From Lachnospiraceae bacterium (lineage in GTDB: Bacteria; Bacillota; Clostridia; Lachnospirales; Lachnospiraceae), in assembly GCA_024403485.1 (NCBI GenBank), contig JAKSRT010000007.1:1-42890 (forward strand): a DNA stretch of 42,890 nucleotides, given 5' to 3'. Positions 17,479-24,804 of this stretch are shown here, in pieces. Made by a program: the position numbers and the translations under genes. Positions within the stretch are counted from its first letter, which is position 1. Every line of letters begins with the position of its first letter. The notes under the pieces are model-generated. The model was not told the origin of the DNA. It ran no database searches and was given only the letters and a program-made list of their open reading frames with translations.

Positions 17479-17597
17479 CTCTATAGGAAAGTTCTTTCTA
17501 TAGAGTAAAAAAGACTTCGCAAGGATGCGTACTCGTGCGAAAGTTATAAGTTGCAAATGCAACCGCGCTTGGCGCGAGCATCTGCATAGGCAGATGC
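17472..17597. repeat. Chain of perfect hairpins; intergenic element copy B
   Basis: Five stem-loops follow one another. The first (17472-17512) is a long inverted repeat flanked by T-run and A-run. The second is a 6-bp stem (17516-17521 with 17536-17541). Then come three back-to-back hairpins: 17550-17554 with 17559-17563, 17564-17568 with 17572-17576, and 17578-17585 with 17590-17597. The first part resembles the element at 6014-6058. This could be a structured RNA, a REP-like element, or a decayed mobile element. No protein-coding signal is seen here. Confidence 0.65.
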
Positions 17598-17677
17598 CTT
17601 CTTGCTGTGCGTCTTGTTGCATGCGTTTCTAACAGCTTACTGCTACCCGAACAAGAGTTGTTAATGGAGTTCAACAG

Positions 17678-17965
17678 ATTATTTTTGCACTGGAAGGCGA
17701 AAAACGGGGATTATTACCTAAAATGAAGAGACATCAGGGAGCGAGTAGGATATTTTTTGCAATGATAAGCGAAAAACATGAATTATTACCTAAATTTGAG
17801 TACCTAGAGGGAAGTGCTGCAAGAATTTTTGCACTGGAAGGCGAAAAACAGGGATTATTGCCTAAAATAGGAAGACTTCGAGGAACGAGCGTAAGAATTT
17901 TTGCACTGGAAGGCGGAAAATATGAATTATTACCTAAATCCGAAGAAATTTCAAAGAGCTGTCGG
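17678..17965 (+). repeat. Tandem repeat of four 72-bp units
   Basis: Four units share anchor sequences TTTTTGCA (at 17682, 17754, 17826 and 17898, exactly 72 bases apart) and TTATTACCTAAA or a close variant about 28 bases further on. Units 1, 3 and 4 share ATTTTTGCACTGGAAGGCG. The frame 17723-18097 reads them as 24-residue repeats centred on RIFALEGEKxxLLPK, but unit 1 lies upstream of the first ATG and there is no ribosome-binding site. A stop precedes at 17630. Coding is therefore doubtful. Between 17598 and 17677 nothing else is seen, nor between 17966 and the promoter at 18026. Confidence 0.85.
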
Positions 17966-18025
17966 CCAGGATGTTATGCGTGGCGATACATCATAATGGA
18001 AAAAAGGCAAGTGGGAAATCTGTCC

Positions 18026-18054
18026 TTGACACACAAAAAATGCTGTGCTAATTT
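18026..18054 (+). promoter_or_regulatory. Promoter of the galactan utilisation operon
   Basis: A perfect -35 TTGACA (18026-18031) and -10 TAATTT (18049-18054) are separated by 17 bases. Transcription should start near 18061, within the palindromic operator. Confidence 0.82.
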
Positions 18055-18056
18055 GT

Positions 18057-18080
18057 ATTTGAGCAAACGGTTGCGCAAAT
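18057..18080. promoter_or_regulatory. LacI-family operator overlapping the transcription start
   Basis: This 24-bp palindrome is centred on a CG step (18068-18069), with 10 of 12 base pairs matching. The core GCAAACGGTTGC (18063-18074) fits the LacI-family consensus GCAAnCGnTTGC. It lies directly downstream of the -10, a position for repression by steric block. The LacI-type regulator encoded at 20156 in the same operon is the natural candidate. Confidence 0.78.
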
Positions 18081-18113
18081 TACAAAACCGAACATGAATA
18101 ACGAGGAAAAACA

Positions 18114-20156
18114 ATGAAAAAAGCAGTATTTAAGCGTAGCATATCCGCTGTACTTACAACAGTTCTGGCTGTCAGCCTTTTTGCGGGATGCGGCAGTGAA
18201 AATATAAACGCAGGCGATAATAAAGATTCCGCATCGGGATATACATATACAGCTCCCACAGAGAGCGAGACGGCAGGTATATTTGTGGAGCCTGTTGAGG
18301 GAATCAGCGATGATTTTATAAGAGGCGTAGACATTTCAAGCGTAATATCTCTTGAAGAGTCCGGGGTTACATATAAAAATTTTGATGGCGAGGAAGAAGA
18401 TTTATTTAAAATTCTTGCCGACCAGGGAGTTAACTACATAAGGGTTCGTGTTTGGAACGATCCTTATGATGCAAATGGTAACGGCTACGGCGGAGGAAAC
18501 TGTGACGCCGATAAAGCGGCTATTATCGGGAAACGCGCAGCCGAATACGGCATGAAGCTTCTTGTGGATTTTCATTACAGTGATTTCTGGGCCGATCCTT
18601 CCAAGCAGCAGGCTCCTAAGGCCTGGGAAGGAAAATCCATTGAAGAAAAAGCTTCCATGGCATATGATTTCACTCTTGAAACCATGAATAAAATTCTGGA
18701 TGCGGGAGCCGATGTAGGAATGGTTCAGCTTGGAAACGAAAGCAACAACCAGATGAGCGGTGAATCCAAATGGGCTCAAATCAGTCAGATTGTTTCGGAA
18801 GGCAGAAGAGCTGTTTTGGAAGCAGGCGCCGCACATGGTAACGACGATATTCAGATTGCACTTCACTTCACCAATATAAGTGATTTTAAGGGCATTAAGG
18901 GTCTTCTCAGAAAACTTGAGAGCTGTGCCGTGGAATATGACATTTTTGCTGTATCTTATTACAACTATTGGCATGGCACTCTTGAAAACCTGACCGAAGT
19001 TCTTTCTTATGTAGCCGAAACCACAGGTAAAAAGGTTATGGTTGCGGAAACTTCATACTGCTACACATTGGAGGATGGTGACGGACATTCAAACAGTGTA
19101 GGAGAAAAGGACATTAATAAGAACTACGCACCATCGGTGCAGAGTCAGGCCAACGCAGTAAGAGATGTGTTTGCTGCTGCAGCTGCAGCGGGAGATAACT
19201 GCCTCGGTGTATTTTACTGGGAACCTGCCTGGGTTCCGGTAGAGGCGGTAGACTGGAACAGTGCCGACGCTAATGCGGTTTATGAATCAAACAAGAAGAA
19301 ATGGGAACAGTTTGGTTCCGGTTGGGCTTCGTCATATGCCGGTGAGTACGATCCTAAGGATGCGGGAAAGTGGTACGGCGGAAGTGCCTGGGATAATCAG
19401 GCTATGTTTGATCATAACGGTCGGGCCCTGGAGTCGCTTAAGGTATTCAAATATTTGAAATACGGTGCAACATCAGAGCTTAAGGTGGACTTTGCCAATG
19501 ACATTTTGGTAACGGTTAATCCGGGTTCCGAACTTGTGATGCCCAGTGAATGTGAAGTTCATTTCAATGACAGGAGTAAAAACGGTCTTGCTCCCATTAC
19601 CTGGAATCCCGATGAACTGGCCCAAGTTGACCCGAATGTAAAGGGCGAATATCAGGTTACCGGTTCTTTTGAAGACGGAACAACTATCACAGCTACCATA
19701 AATGTTGCGAATGTTAACTGGGTTTTGAATCCAAGTTTTGAAGAAGAAGACCGCTCCATGTGGGAATTTGTTTATTCGGGAGATACGGTGCTTGATTTTC
19801 AGCAAAAAGAAACAGATGCTACTACCGGTGAGTGGGCAATGCACTACTGGAGGCAGGGCGCAGTAAGCTTTGAGGCTCAGCAGACTATAACCGGACTTCA
19901 AAACGGAACTTACTACCTGACTATGAACGCTCAGGGCGGAGATAGCGGAACTTCGGTAATGTACCTGTTTGCAAGAAAATCCGATGGTTTTGAATATGCC
20001 TGTGATTATGATGTAAACGGCTGGTGTGAATGGCAACATCCTGAAATCAGCGGAATAGAAGTAACGGATGGAACACTTACGATTGGAGTTCACTTTGACG
20101 GCGGAGAAGGTGCCTGGGGAACCTTTGATGACTTTTATCTTTGCCTGGAGGACTAA
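18114..20156 (+). CDS. Secreted arabinogalactan endo-beta-1,4-galactanase, GH53, lipoprotein
   Basis: This 680-residue protein has a lipoprotein signal ending in LFAGC (Cys 26) and an acidic linker. A GH53 catalytic domain at about 65-455 is followed by a Big-like beta domain and a C-terminal beta-sandwich of about 140 residues resembling a galactan-binding module (CBM61-like, tentative). The acid/base Glu is at about 209 in QLGNESNNQ and the nucleophile Glu at about 312 in VAETSYCY. The conserved FHYSDFWADP (153-162) and NDPYD motifs are present. It should cut beta-1,4-galactan side chains of pectin at the cell surface. Its stop overlaps the next start (TAATG), so it is coupled to the regulator. 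Confidence 0.93.
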   Translation: MKKAVFKRSISAVLTTVLAVSLFAGCGSENINAGDNKDSASGYTYTAPTESETAGIFVEPVEGISDDFIRGVDISSVISLEESGVTYKNFDGEEEDLFKILADQGVNYIRVRVWNDPYDANGNGYGGGNCDADKAAIIGKRAAEYGMKLLVDFHYSDFWADPSKQQAPKAWEGKSIEEKASMAYDFTLETMNKILDAGADVGMVQLGNESNNQMSGESKWAQISQIVSEGRRAVLEAGAAHGNDDIQIALHFTNISDFKGIKGLLRKLESCAVEYDIFAVSYYNYWHGTLENLTEVLSYVAETTGKKVMVAETSYCYTLEDGDGHSNSVGEKDINKNYAPSVQSQANAVRDVFAAAAAAGDNCLGVFYWEPAWVPVEAVDWNSADANAVYESNKKKWEQFGSGWASSYAGEYDPKDAGKWYGGSAWDNQAMFDHNGRALESLKVFKYLKYGATSELKVDFANDILVTVNPGSELVMPSECEVHFNDRSKNGLAPITWNPDELAQVDPNVKGEYQVTGSFEDGTTITATINVANVNWVLNPSFEEEDRSMWEFVYSGDTVLDFQQKETDATTGEWAMHYWRQGAVSFEAQQTITGLQNGTYYLTMNAQGGDSGTSVMYLFARKSDGFEYACDYDVNGWCEWQHPEISGIEVTDGTLTIGVHFDGGEGAWGTFDDFYLCLED

Positions 20157-21172
20157 TGAGCAAAAAAATAACTATTGAGGACGTGGCTGAGGCACTTAAC
20201 GTTTCAAAGACAACGGTATCCAGAGCTATATCGGGTAAAGGCCGGGTTGGATCTGCCACAAAAGAAAAAATACTTGCTTATATTGAAGAGAACAATTATG
20301 TTCCTAACGCTATTGCCAAAGGCCTGGCTCAAAGCCGCACCTATAATATCGGAATTACGGTTCCCGATGATTTTGCACTTATGGATCTTCCGTTTTTTCA
20401 GAAATGTTTGATGGGTGTATGCGAACAGGCCGGTAATACCGATTACGATGTTTTGGTTTCAATGACAAAGAATGATGATATAAATCATCTGGAACGTCTT
20501 ATCAATAACCGAAAGGTGGACGGAATAGTTTTGACAAGAACGCTTACAAAGGACTTGCCGGCAGAATATCTTCTGGAAAACAATATTCCGTTTGTGGCGG
20601 TTGGTTCCAGCCCGAATAAAAATATAATTCAGGTGGACAATGATCATGAAAGTGCCTGCTATGATCTTACAAAGCTGTTGATTGAGCAGGGCATAAAGCG
20701 TTTTTCTTTGTTTTGCGACAACACCGAATATATGGTTAATAAAATGCGTATGGCAGGATTTACAAAGGCTGTGGAAGAATACAACCTGTCGGATTTGTCT
20801 ACCGTTTACGAAAATACCAATGATGAAAGCATCGATTATCTGGTTGACCGTGTATTAAAAACAAATACAGAATGTATTCTCTGCATGGATGATTCAATCT
20901 GTGTAAGAGTTTTAGATAAACTTAAACGAAACGACCTTGAGGTTCCTACGGATATCAAGGTGGCTTCTTTCTACAACTCAAGCGTATTGGAGAGAAATAT
21001 TCCGTCAATTACTTCTCTTACCTTTGACGCTAAGGAGCTTGGAAAAGAAGCCTGCAAAACGCTGCTTTCGATAATTGAAGGCGAAGAAGTTCAAAAAAGA
21101 CAATTGCTTGGATACAAAATTTCCATGCAGCAATCCACAAAGACCATTATGGGAAAGGACAGTAAAAAATAA
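20156..21172 (+). CDS. LacI-family transcriptional regulator of the galactan operon
   Basis: This encodes 338 residues from ATG 20156, with GGAGG about 6 bases upstream. The N-terminal helix-turn-helix reads TIEDVAEALNVSKTTVSRAI, followed by the hinge helix YVPNAIAKGLAQSRTYNIGI. A periplasmic-binding-protein-like sugar sensor domain follows (about 60-335), with a VDGIVLTRTL segment and CILCMDDSICVRVLDKL. It probably binds a galactose or galacto-oligosaccharide and represses the promoter at 18026 through the palindrome at 18057-18080. Both its start and its stop overlap the neighbouring genes as TAATG. Confidence 0.93.
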   Translation: MSKKITIEDVAEALNVSKTTVSRAISGKGRVGSATKEKILAYIEENNYVPNAIAKGLAQSRTYNIGITVPDDFALMDLPFFQKCLMGVCEQAGNTDYDVLVSMTKNDDINHLERLINNRKVDGIVLTRTLTKDLPAEYLLENNIPFVAVGSSPNKNIIQVDNDHESACYDLTKLLIEQGIKRFSLFCDNTEYMVNKMRMAGFTKAVEEYNLSDLSTVYENTNDESIDYLVDRVLKTNTECILCMDDSICVRVLDKLKRNDLEVPTDIKVASFYNSSVLERNIPSITSLTFDAKELGKEACKTLLSIIEGEEVQKRQLLGYKISMQQSTKTIMGKDSKK

Positions 21173-23025
21173 TGGAAAACAAATTTATAGTAAATATTAT
21201 TCATCGTCCGGAAATGGTTCCCGAATATGCCGAAAAGGTTACCGGACACGGAAAGGCTGAGGATATCGGCCGTAAGGCACTCCTTACAGAATCTCTTGAT
21301 ATTTTTAAGACCCAGCAGAAACTTGCACATGTAAACGGATTGAAAACAACAATTCAGATGACCTACGCAAGCCTCTTTAATGCTGAAGCGGTTGCTTTGG
21401 CAAAAGAACATCATGAAACATATGGCGATGAAATCGCATTGACCCTTCTTGGACTTCCCTGTGAACAGTTCAGAGAGAAGTACAAAACCAAAGACTTCTG
21501 CATCTGGATGTTTTCTATGGAAGACAAGATGTCCATTGTGGACGACGTTTTCGGAAAATTCTATGACTGTTTCGGATTTTATCCCGAATCAACCGGATCC
21601 TATTATATGGATGCGGAGCTTATTAACTATATTAAGGCTAAATACCCTTCTGTTAAGTGCGCCGTTGCCACATGTTGGGAGGAAGGTCCCAAGGCATATC
21701 ATACCTGTAATAACTCCTGGTATACCTTGATGGACGGCGGTCCTTGGGCACCCTGGATTCCCTCAAAGGTAAATACACATGCGCCGGCTGCCAATGAAGC
21801 AGAGGACAGCGGAATTGTAGCTATTCCTCATCTTTCAAGAGACCTGATGGCATGCTATGACGGTAACGGTTCAAACTTTGGTACACATCCTCAGAATGTT
21901 TTGCGAGGAATGATTTATGACAGCAAGACCTGGGAATTTCCTTATTTTTACAACTTAATCGATCAGTACAGAGTAATCGGAGATTACAACAACGGCATAG
22001 CTTACAATATGGTTTTTGTTGGTCCCGGATGGATGAATAAAATGGGACGCTGGGAAGCCCCTTATGAACTTCTTAAGAAGTCCTATGCCGACGGTATGGC
22101 ATACTACGGTGAGTTAAAGAAGCAGGGTATGCTCGATGATATGGGTATGGCAGAGTTTGCAGACTTCTGGAGAGCAAACAAGAGATATACAGAGCCTGAA
22201 TGTGCTCTTTGGAAGGATATTTTATACGGCTCTGAAAAGCAGATTTTCTGGTATTGCGATCCTTATATGCGTGTATGCGTAAATATGGACCAGGGTGGAG
22301 CAATTGTTGATTTAAGACCTTATGCGGCAAAGCTTGAATGGCCGGTAGGTATCGGTACGGATCATGTGCAGGACTGCTCATATCCTTTCCTTATTCAGGA
22401 AAAGTATCGTGCCGGATATTTCACTCATTATGCGGGAGAAGGTACCGTAAGAAGTGCCAAGGTAAGCTATAACGGCGAAGAAGTAGACCTTTGCTTATGC
22501 CGTACAAAGGCACACTTCAAGGAAGAAGCAAAGGCGGACGGTGGCAAAATCAGAAGTCTTGTTTTAGACCCGGTTGATATTGAATTTTCAGATCTTACAA
22601 TCAAGCTACAGACAGTTCTTTCTTTCGACGAGGGAGCTTCGGATATTAAGATCAGCCGCGAGATTCTTGAAATGAGCAATCCCGACGCCAAGGTCGAAAT
22701 CAATGAATATATTGTAGCCTGCTACGGTACCACCGAATATTCCGAAGATATGAAGTGTGTAACTTTAAATGCAGTAGGAACAGAGACAAAAACACTTAAT
22801 TATGAATATAAGTGCCGTGAAGAATACGTTGAAAATGCAACTGAAGTATTTGCAACCGTAGGTGCTATTAAAACCCGTGTGGGAATGAAAGCGGAAGGCC
22901 CCGACAAGGTAGGTTATTTCAAGGAAGGATATGCTTTCTCACCCATGTTTACTTTAGGCTACAAGGGAACTCTTACAAACAAGGAGGTATTTACAACATG
23001 GCTCAGTCTAGCAAGGGAAAATTAA
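21172..23025 (+). CDS. Uncharacterised 617-residue protein in galactan operon, possibly a carbohydrate-active enzyme
   Basis: I do not recognise a family with certainty. The protein is soluble with no signal peptide and many aromatic residues. The first half has the look of a (beta/alpha) barrel of the polysaccharide deacetylase or GH57-like type: NIIHRPEMVPEYAEKV at the N-terminus, GFYPESTGSYYMDAELI near residue 138, AVATCWEEGPKAYHTCNNSW, and a LMDGGPWAPWIPSK block. The second half is beta-rich. Its operon (two GH53 enzymes and a LacI regulator) suggests it handles galactan oligosaccharides in the cytoplasm. It is preceded by an overlapping TAATG junction and its end overlaps the next gene by 28 bases. 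The enzymatic assignment is inference only. Confidence 0.85.
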   Translation: MENKFIVNIIHRPEMVPEYAEKVTGHGKAEDIGRKALLTESLDIFKTQQKLAHVNGLKTTIQMTYASLFNAEAVALAKEHHETYGDEIALTLLGLPCEQFREKYKTKDFCIWMFSMEDKMSIVDDVFGKFYDCFGFYPESTGSYYMDAELINYIKAKYPSVKCAVATCWEEGPKAYHTCNNSWYTLMDGGPWAPWIPSKVNTHAPAANEAEDSGIVAIPHLSRDLMACYDGNGSNFGTHPQNVLRGMIYDSKTWEFPYFYNLIDQYRVIGDYNNGIAYNMVFVGPGWMNKMGRWEAPYELLKKSYADGMAYYGELKKQGMLDDMGMAEFADFWRANKRYTEPECALWKDILYGSEKQIFWYCDPYMRVCVNMDQGGAIVDLRPYAAKLEWPVGIGTDHVQDCSYPFLIQEKYRAGYFTHYAGEGTVRSAKVSYNGEEVDLCLCRTKAHFKEEAKADGGKIRSLVLDPVDIEFSDLTIKLQTVLSFDEGASDIKISREILEMSNPDAKVEINEYIVACYGTTEYSEDMKCVTLNAVGTETKTLNYEYKCREEYVENATEVFATVGAIKTRVGMKAEGPDKVGYFKEGYAFSPMFTLGYKGTLTNKEVFTTWLSLAREN

Positions 23026-23219
23026 ATTTCAGATGTCCTTCATGTTTTATGAGAGACCTGGATATAGATATGTTTTATGACAAAGACAAAAAAGAATATT
23101 ATTGCTTAAGATGTCAGTATACAGGAACCGAGGAAGATGTTCTTGCCAAAAACGAAATGGCTCGTTTTCGTTACAGAAGCATGATGAAACGCTATACATT
23201 AGAGGAGCTTCGCGAGTAA
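22998..23219 (+). CDS. Small zinc-ribbon protein
   Basis: This 73-residue protein carries a clear zinc-ribbon: CPSC near residue 14 and CLRC near residue 37. Like TFIIB or rubredoxin knuckles, the pairs are about 20 residues apart, and are followed by a basic helical tail. An AAGGAGG site lies about ten bases upstream of the ATG, inside the coding region of the previous gene, so the 28-base overlap is real and not a start error. Its stop overlaps the next start (TAATG). Function unknown. It may be a nucleic acid or protein binder, or a small partner of the 617-residue protein. Confidence 0.85.
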   Translation: MAQSSKGKLNFRCPSCFMRDLDIDMFYDKDKKEYYCLRCQYTGTEEDVLAKNEMARFRYRSMMKRYTLEELRE

Positions 23220-24343
23220 TGGATTTTGTAAAAGGAATGGATATTTCCACACTTATCGAAGAAGAGCAGCACGGAGCTAAATATTATGATAACGGAGTGG
23301 AAGAGGATTGTCTTGTTATCTTAAAACGCTACGGAACCAATTCCGTAAGAATTCGTCTCTGGAATAATCCATACTCTCCGGATGGCAAACCCTACGGTGC
23401 CGGCACCAACGATCTTGAAAAGGTAATTGCTCTGTCGAAGAGGGCAAAAGAACATGGAATGTCGGTGCTTCTTGATTTTCACTACAGTGATTTCTGGGCA
23501 GATCCGGGCAAGCAGTTTCCGCCTAAGAAGTGGCAGGGAAAAAGTGCTGAAGAACTGACAAAGCTTGTTTATGAATATACAACAGAAGTTCTGTCGAAGC
23601 TGGTTTCACTTGGATTGGCACCCCAAATGGTTCAGGTGGGAAATGAGATAACAAACGGCTGTATGTGGCCTCTTTGCAACAGACATTACGGTCGTCCGGA
23701 GGGGGCTCCTGATACGTATTTTAATACAAATTTGCGAGATGCTTTGAATGCAGGGATAAAAGCAGTCAGGGAGATTTGCCCCGAGGCCATTGTAATGCTG
23801 CATCTTGATAACGGAGGAAACAATCAGCTCTATCGAGACTGGTTTGACGGATATTTTGCATGCGGCGGTGCAGACTTTGATGTTATGGGTCTTTCTTACT
23901 ATCCTTTCTGGCACGGTAACCTTGCTGCACTTGAATACAATTTAAAAGATTGCGGACAACGTTATAAAAAACCGATGTATCTGGCAGAGGTTTCCACAGG
24001 CTTTACCATGGATGACTATGCTTCCTACGAAGGTCTGGGACCCGATGAGAGAAAGGGATATGCTACAAGAGAAGAGCTTACAAAAAATCTTGATTATCCC
24101 ATGTCAAAAGAAGGTCAGAAGGCTTTTATGGAGCACGTAACAAGACTTTTAAAGAGTCTTCCCGATAATCTGGGCCGTGGATATTATTACTGGGAGCCTG
24201 CATGGATTCCGGTGCCCGGAGTAGGATGGGCAACCTGGGAAGCTTTGGAGTATACCGGGGAAAAGGGCCCCTGTGGCAACGAATGGGCCAATCAGGCATT
24301 GTTTGACTATGACGGAAATGCACTTCCCGCATTAAAGATTTGA
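23219..24343 (+). CDS. Intracellular arabinogalactan endo-beta-1,4-galactanase, GH53
   Basis: This encodes 374 residues from ATG 23219, which overlaps the previous stop as TAATG. A longer frame opens at 23102 but would lie inside the zinc-ribbon gene. It is a stand-alone GH53 domain with no signal peptide, so it should act in the cytoplasm. The acid/base Glu is about 143 in VQVGNEITNG and the nucleophile Glu about 257 in YLAEVSTGF. The LDFHYSDFWADPGKQ block and the YYYWEPAWIPVPGVGW end are typical. It probably cuts galacto-oligosaccharides imported after the secreted GH53 has acted. No transporter gene is in the operon. It is followed by a terminator. Confidence 0.93.
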   Translation: MDFVKGMDISTLIEEEQHGAKYYDNGVEEDCLVILKRYGTNSVRIRLWNNPYSPDGKPYGAGTNDLEKVIALSKRAKEHGMSVLLDFHYSDFWADPGKQFPPKKWQGKSAEELTKLVYEYTTEVLSKLVSLGLAPQMVQVGNEITNGCMWPLCNRHYGRPEGAPDTYFNTNLRDALNAGIKAVREICPEAIVMLHLDNGGNNQLYRDWFDGYFACGGADFDVMGLSYYPFWHGNLAALEYNLKDCGQRYKKPMYLAEVSTGFTMDDYASYEGLGPDERKGYATREELTKNLDYPMSKEGQKAFMEHVTRLLKSLPDNLGRGYYYWEPAWIPVPGVGWATWEALEYTGEKGPCGNEWANQALFDYDGNALPALKI

Positions 24344-24354
24344 GTATAAAGATG

Positions 24355-24390
24355 AGCCTTTATCACAACCTGTTGTGTAAAGGCTTTTTC
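24355..24390 (+). terminator. Terminator of the galactan operon
   Basis: The stem pairs AGCCTTTA (24355-24362) with TAAAGGCT (24378-24385) and continues as CACAAC with GTTGTG, with one bulged T at 24363. A T-run follows (24385-24389). Confidence 0.85.
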
Positions 24391-24419
24391 TTGTATAAGA
24401 ATGTCGGATGTGCTACAAT
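24391..24419 (+). promoter_or_regulatory. Promoter of the YGPPE lipoprotein / radical SAM operon
   Basis: A -35 TTGTAT (24391-24396) and a -10 TACAAT (24414-24419) are separated by 17 bases, with an extended -10 TG just before it. It lies directly after the galactan operon terminator and 54 bases before the first start codon. Confidence 0.6.
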
Positions 24420-24472
24420 TTCTTTGTAATATTTCCATGTGTCATTCTGTCGGTATATGACAGAGGAGTAAA

Positions 24473-24781
24473 ATGATTATGAAGAAAAATACGGGAAAAA
24501 AGAAAAAGTTTTTCGGATTATTTGCACTTGGTTCGATAGCAGCTGTTTTGGCTGCATGCAGATTCAAACCTGCATCAAATTATCCGGAAGCCATATATGG
24601 ACCTCCGGAAATGTTTGATCCGGTTTATGATCCTTCGGATAATGAAAATAATGAGATATACGGTCCGCCTGAGATGTTTGAGGATAACTACGACAGCGGA
24701 GAAAATTCTGAGGACGCTGACTGGAGGCCCGACAATAATATTGAGCCATGTATTTACGGACCACCTGAAGATATGAACTAA
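24473..24781 (+). CDS. Small lipoprotein with three YGPPE motifs, probable substrate of the adjacent radical SAM enzyme
   Basis: This 102-residue protein has a basic start, a hydrophobic segment at about 13-28 and a lipobox LAAC (Cys 29). The mature part is acidic and contains three near-identical motifs: IYGPPEMF at about 41-48 and 62-69, and IYGPPEDM at 94-101. Spacers of 13-24 residues are rich in Asp, Glu and Asn. A second Cys (93) precedes the third motif. A GGAG site lies just upstream of ATG 24473; ATG 24479 is also possible. It starts an operon with a SPASM radical SAM enzyme 23 bases downstream. I recall rSAM/lipoprotein systems described in Bacteroidetes, which this resembles, but this is unverified. 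Role unknown. Confidence 0.85.
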   Translation: MIMKKNTGKKKKFFGLFALGSIAAVLAACRFKPASNYPEAIYGPPEMFDPVYDPSDNENNEIYGPPEMFEDNYDSGENSEDADWRPDNNIEPCIYGPPEDMN

Positions 24782-24804
24782 ATACTGTTTTTGGAGGTTA
24801 GTCC

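Noticed and set aside
17678..17965. CRISPR array
   Set aside because: The units abut with no distinct spacer sequences, there are only four, and no cas gene is nearby.
17723..18097. A 124-residue open frame over the 72-bp repeats
   Set aside because: It lacks a ribosome-binding site, the first repeat lies upstream of the only ATG, and the end runs into the promoter region of the galactan operon. It is recorded as a repeat instead of a gene.
18402..18974. Minus-strand open frame (190 residues) antisense to the secreted GH53
   Set aside because: No ribosome-binding site or recognisable protein features; the plus-strand gene with clear GH53 catalytic motifs explains the region.
23102..23218. 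Longer N-terminus of the second GH53
   Set aside because: It would lie inside the zinc-ribbon gene in another frame; ATG 23219 starts at the conserved GH53 N-terminus and overlaps the previous stop as in the rest of the operon.
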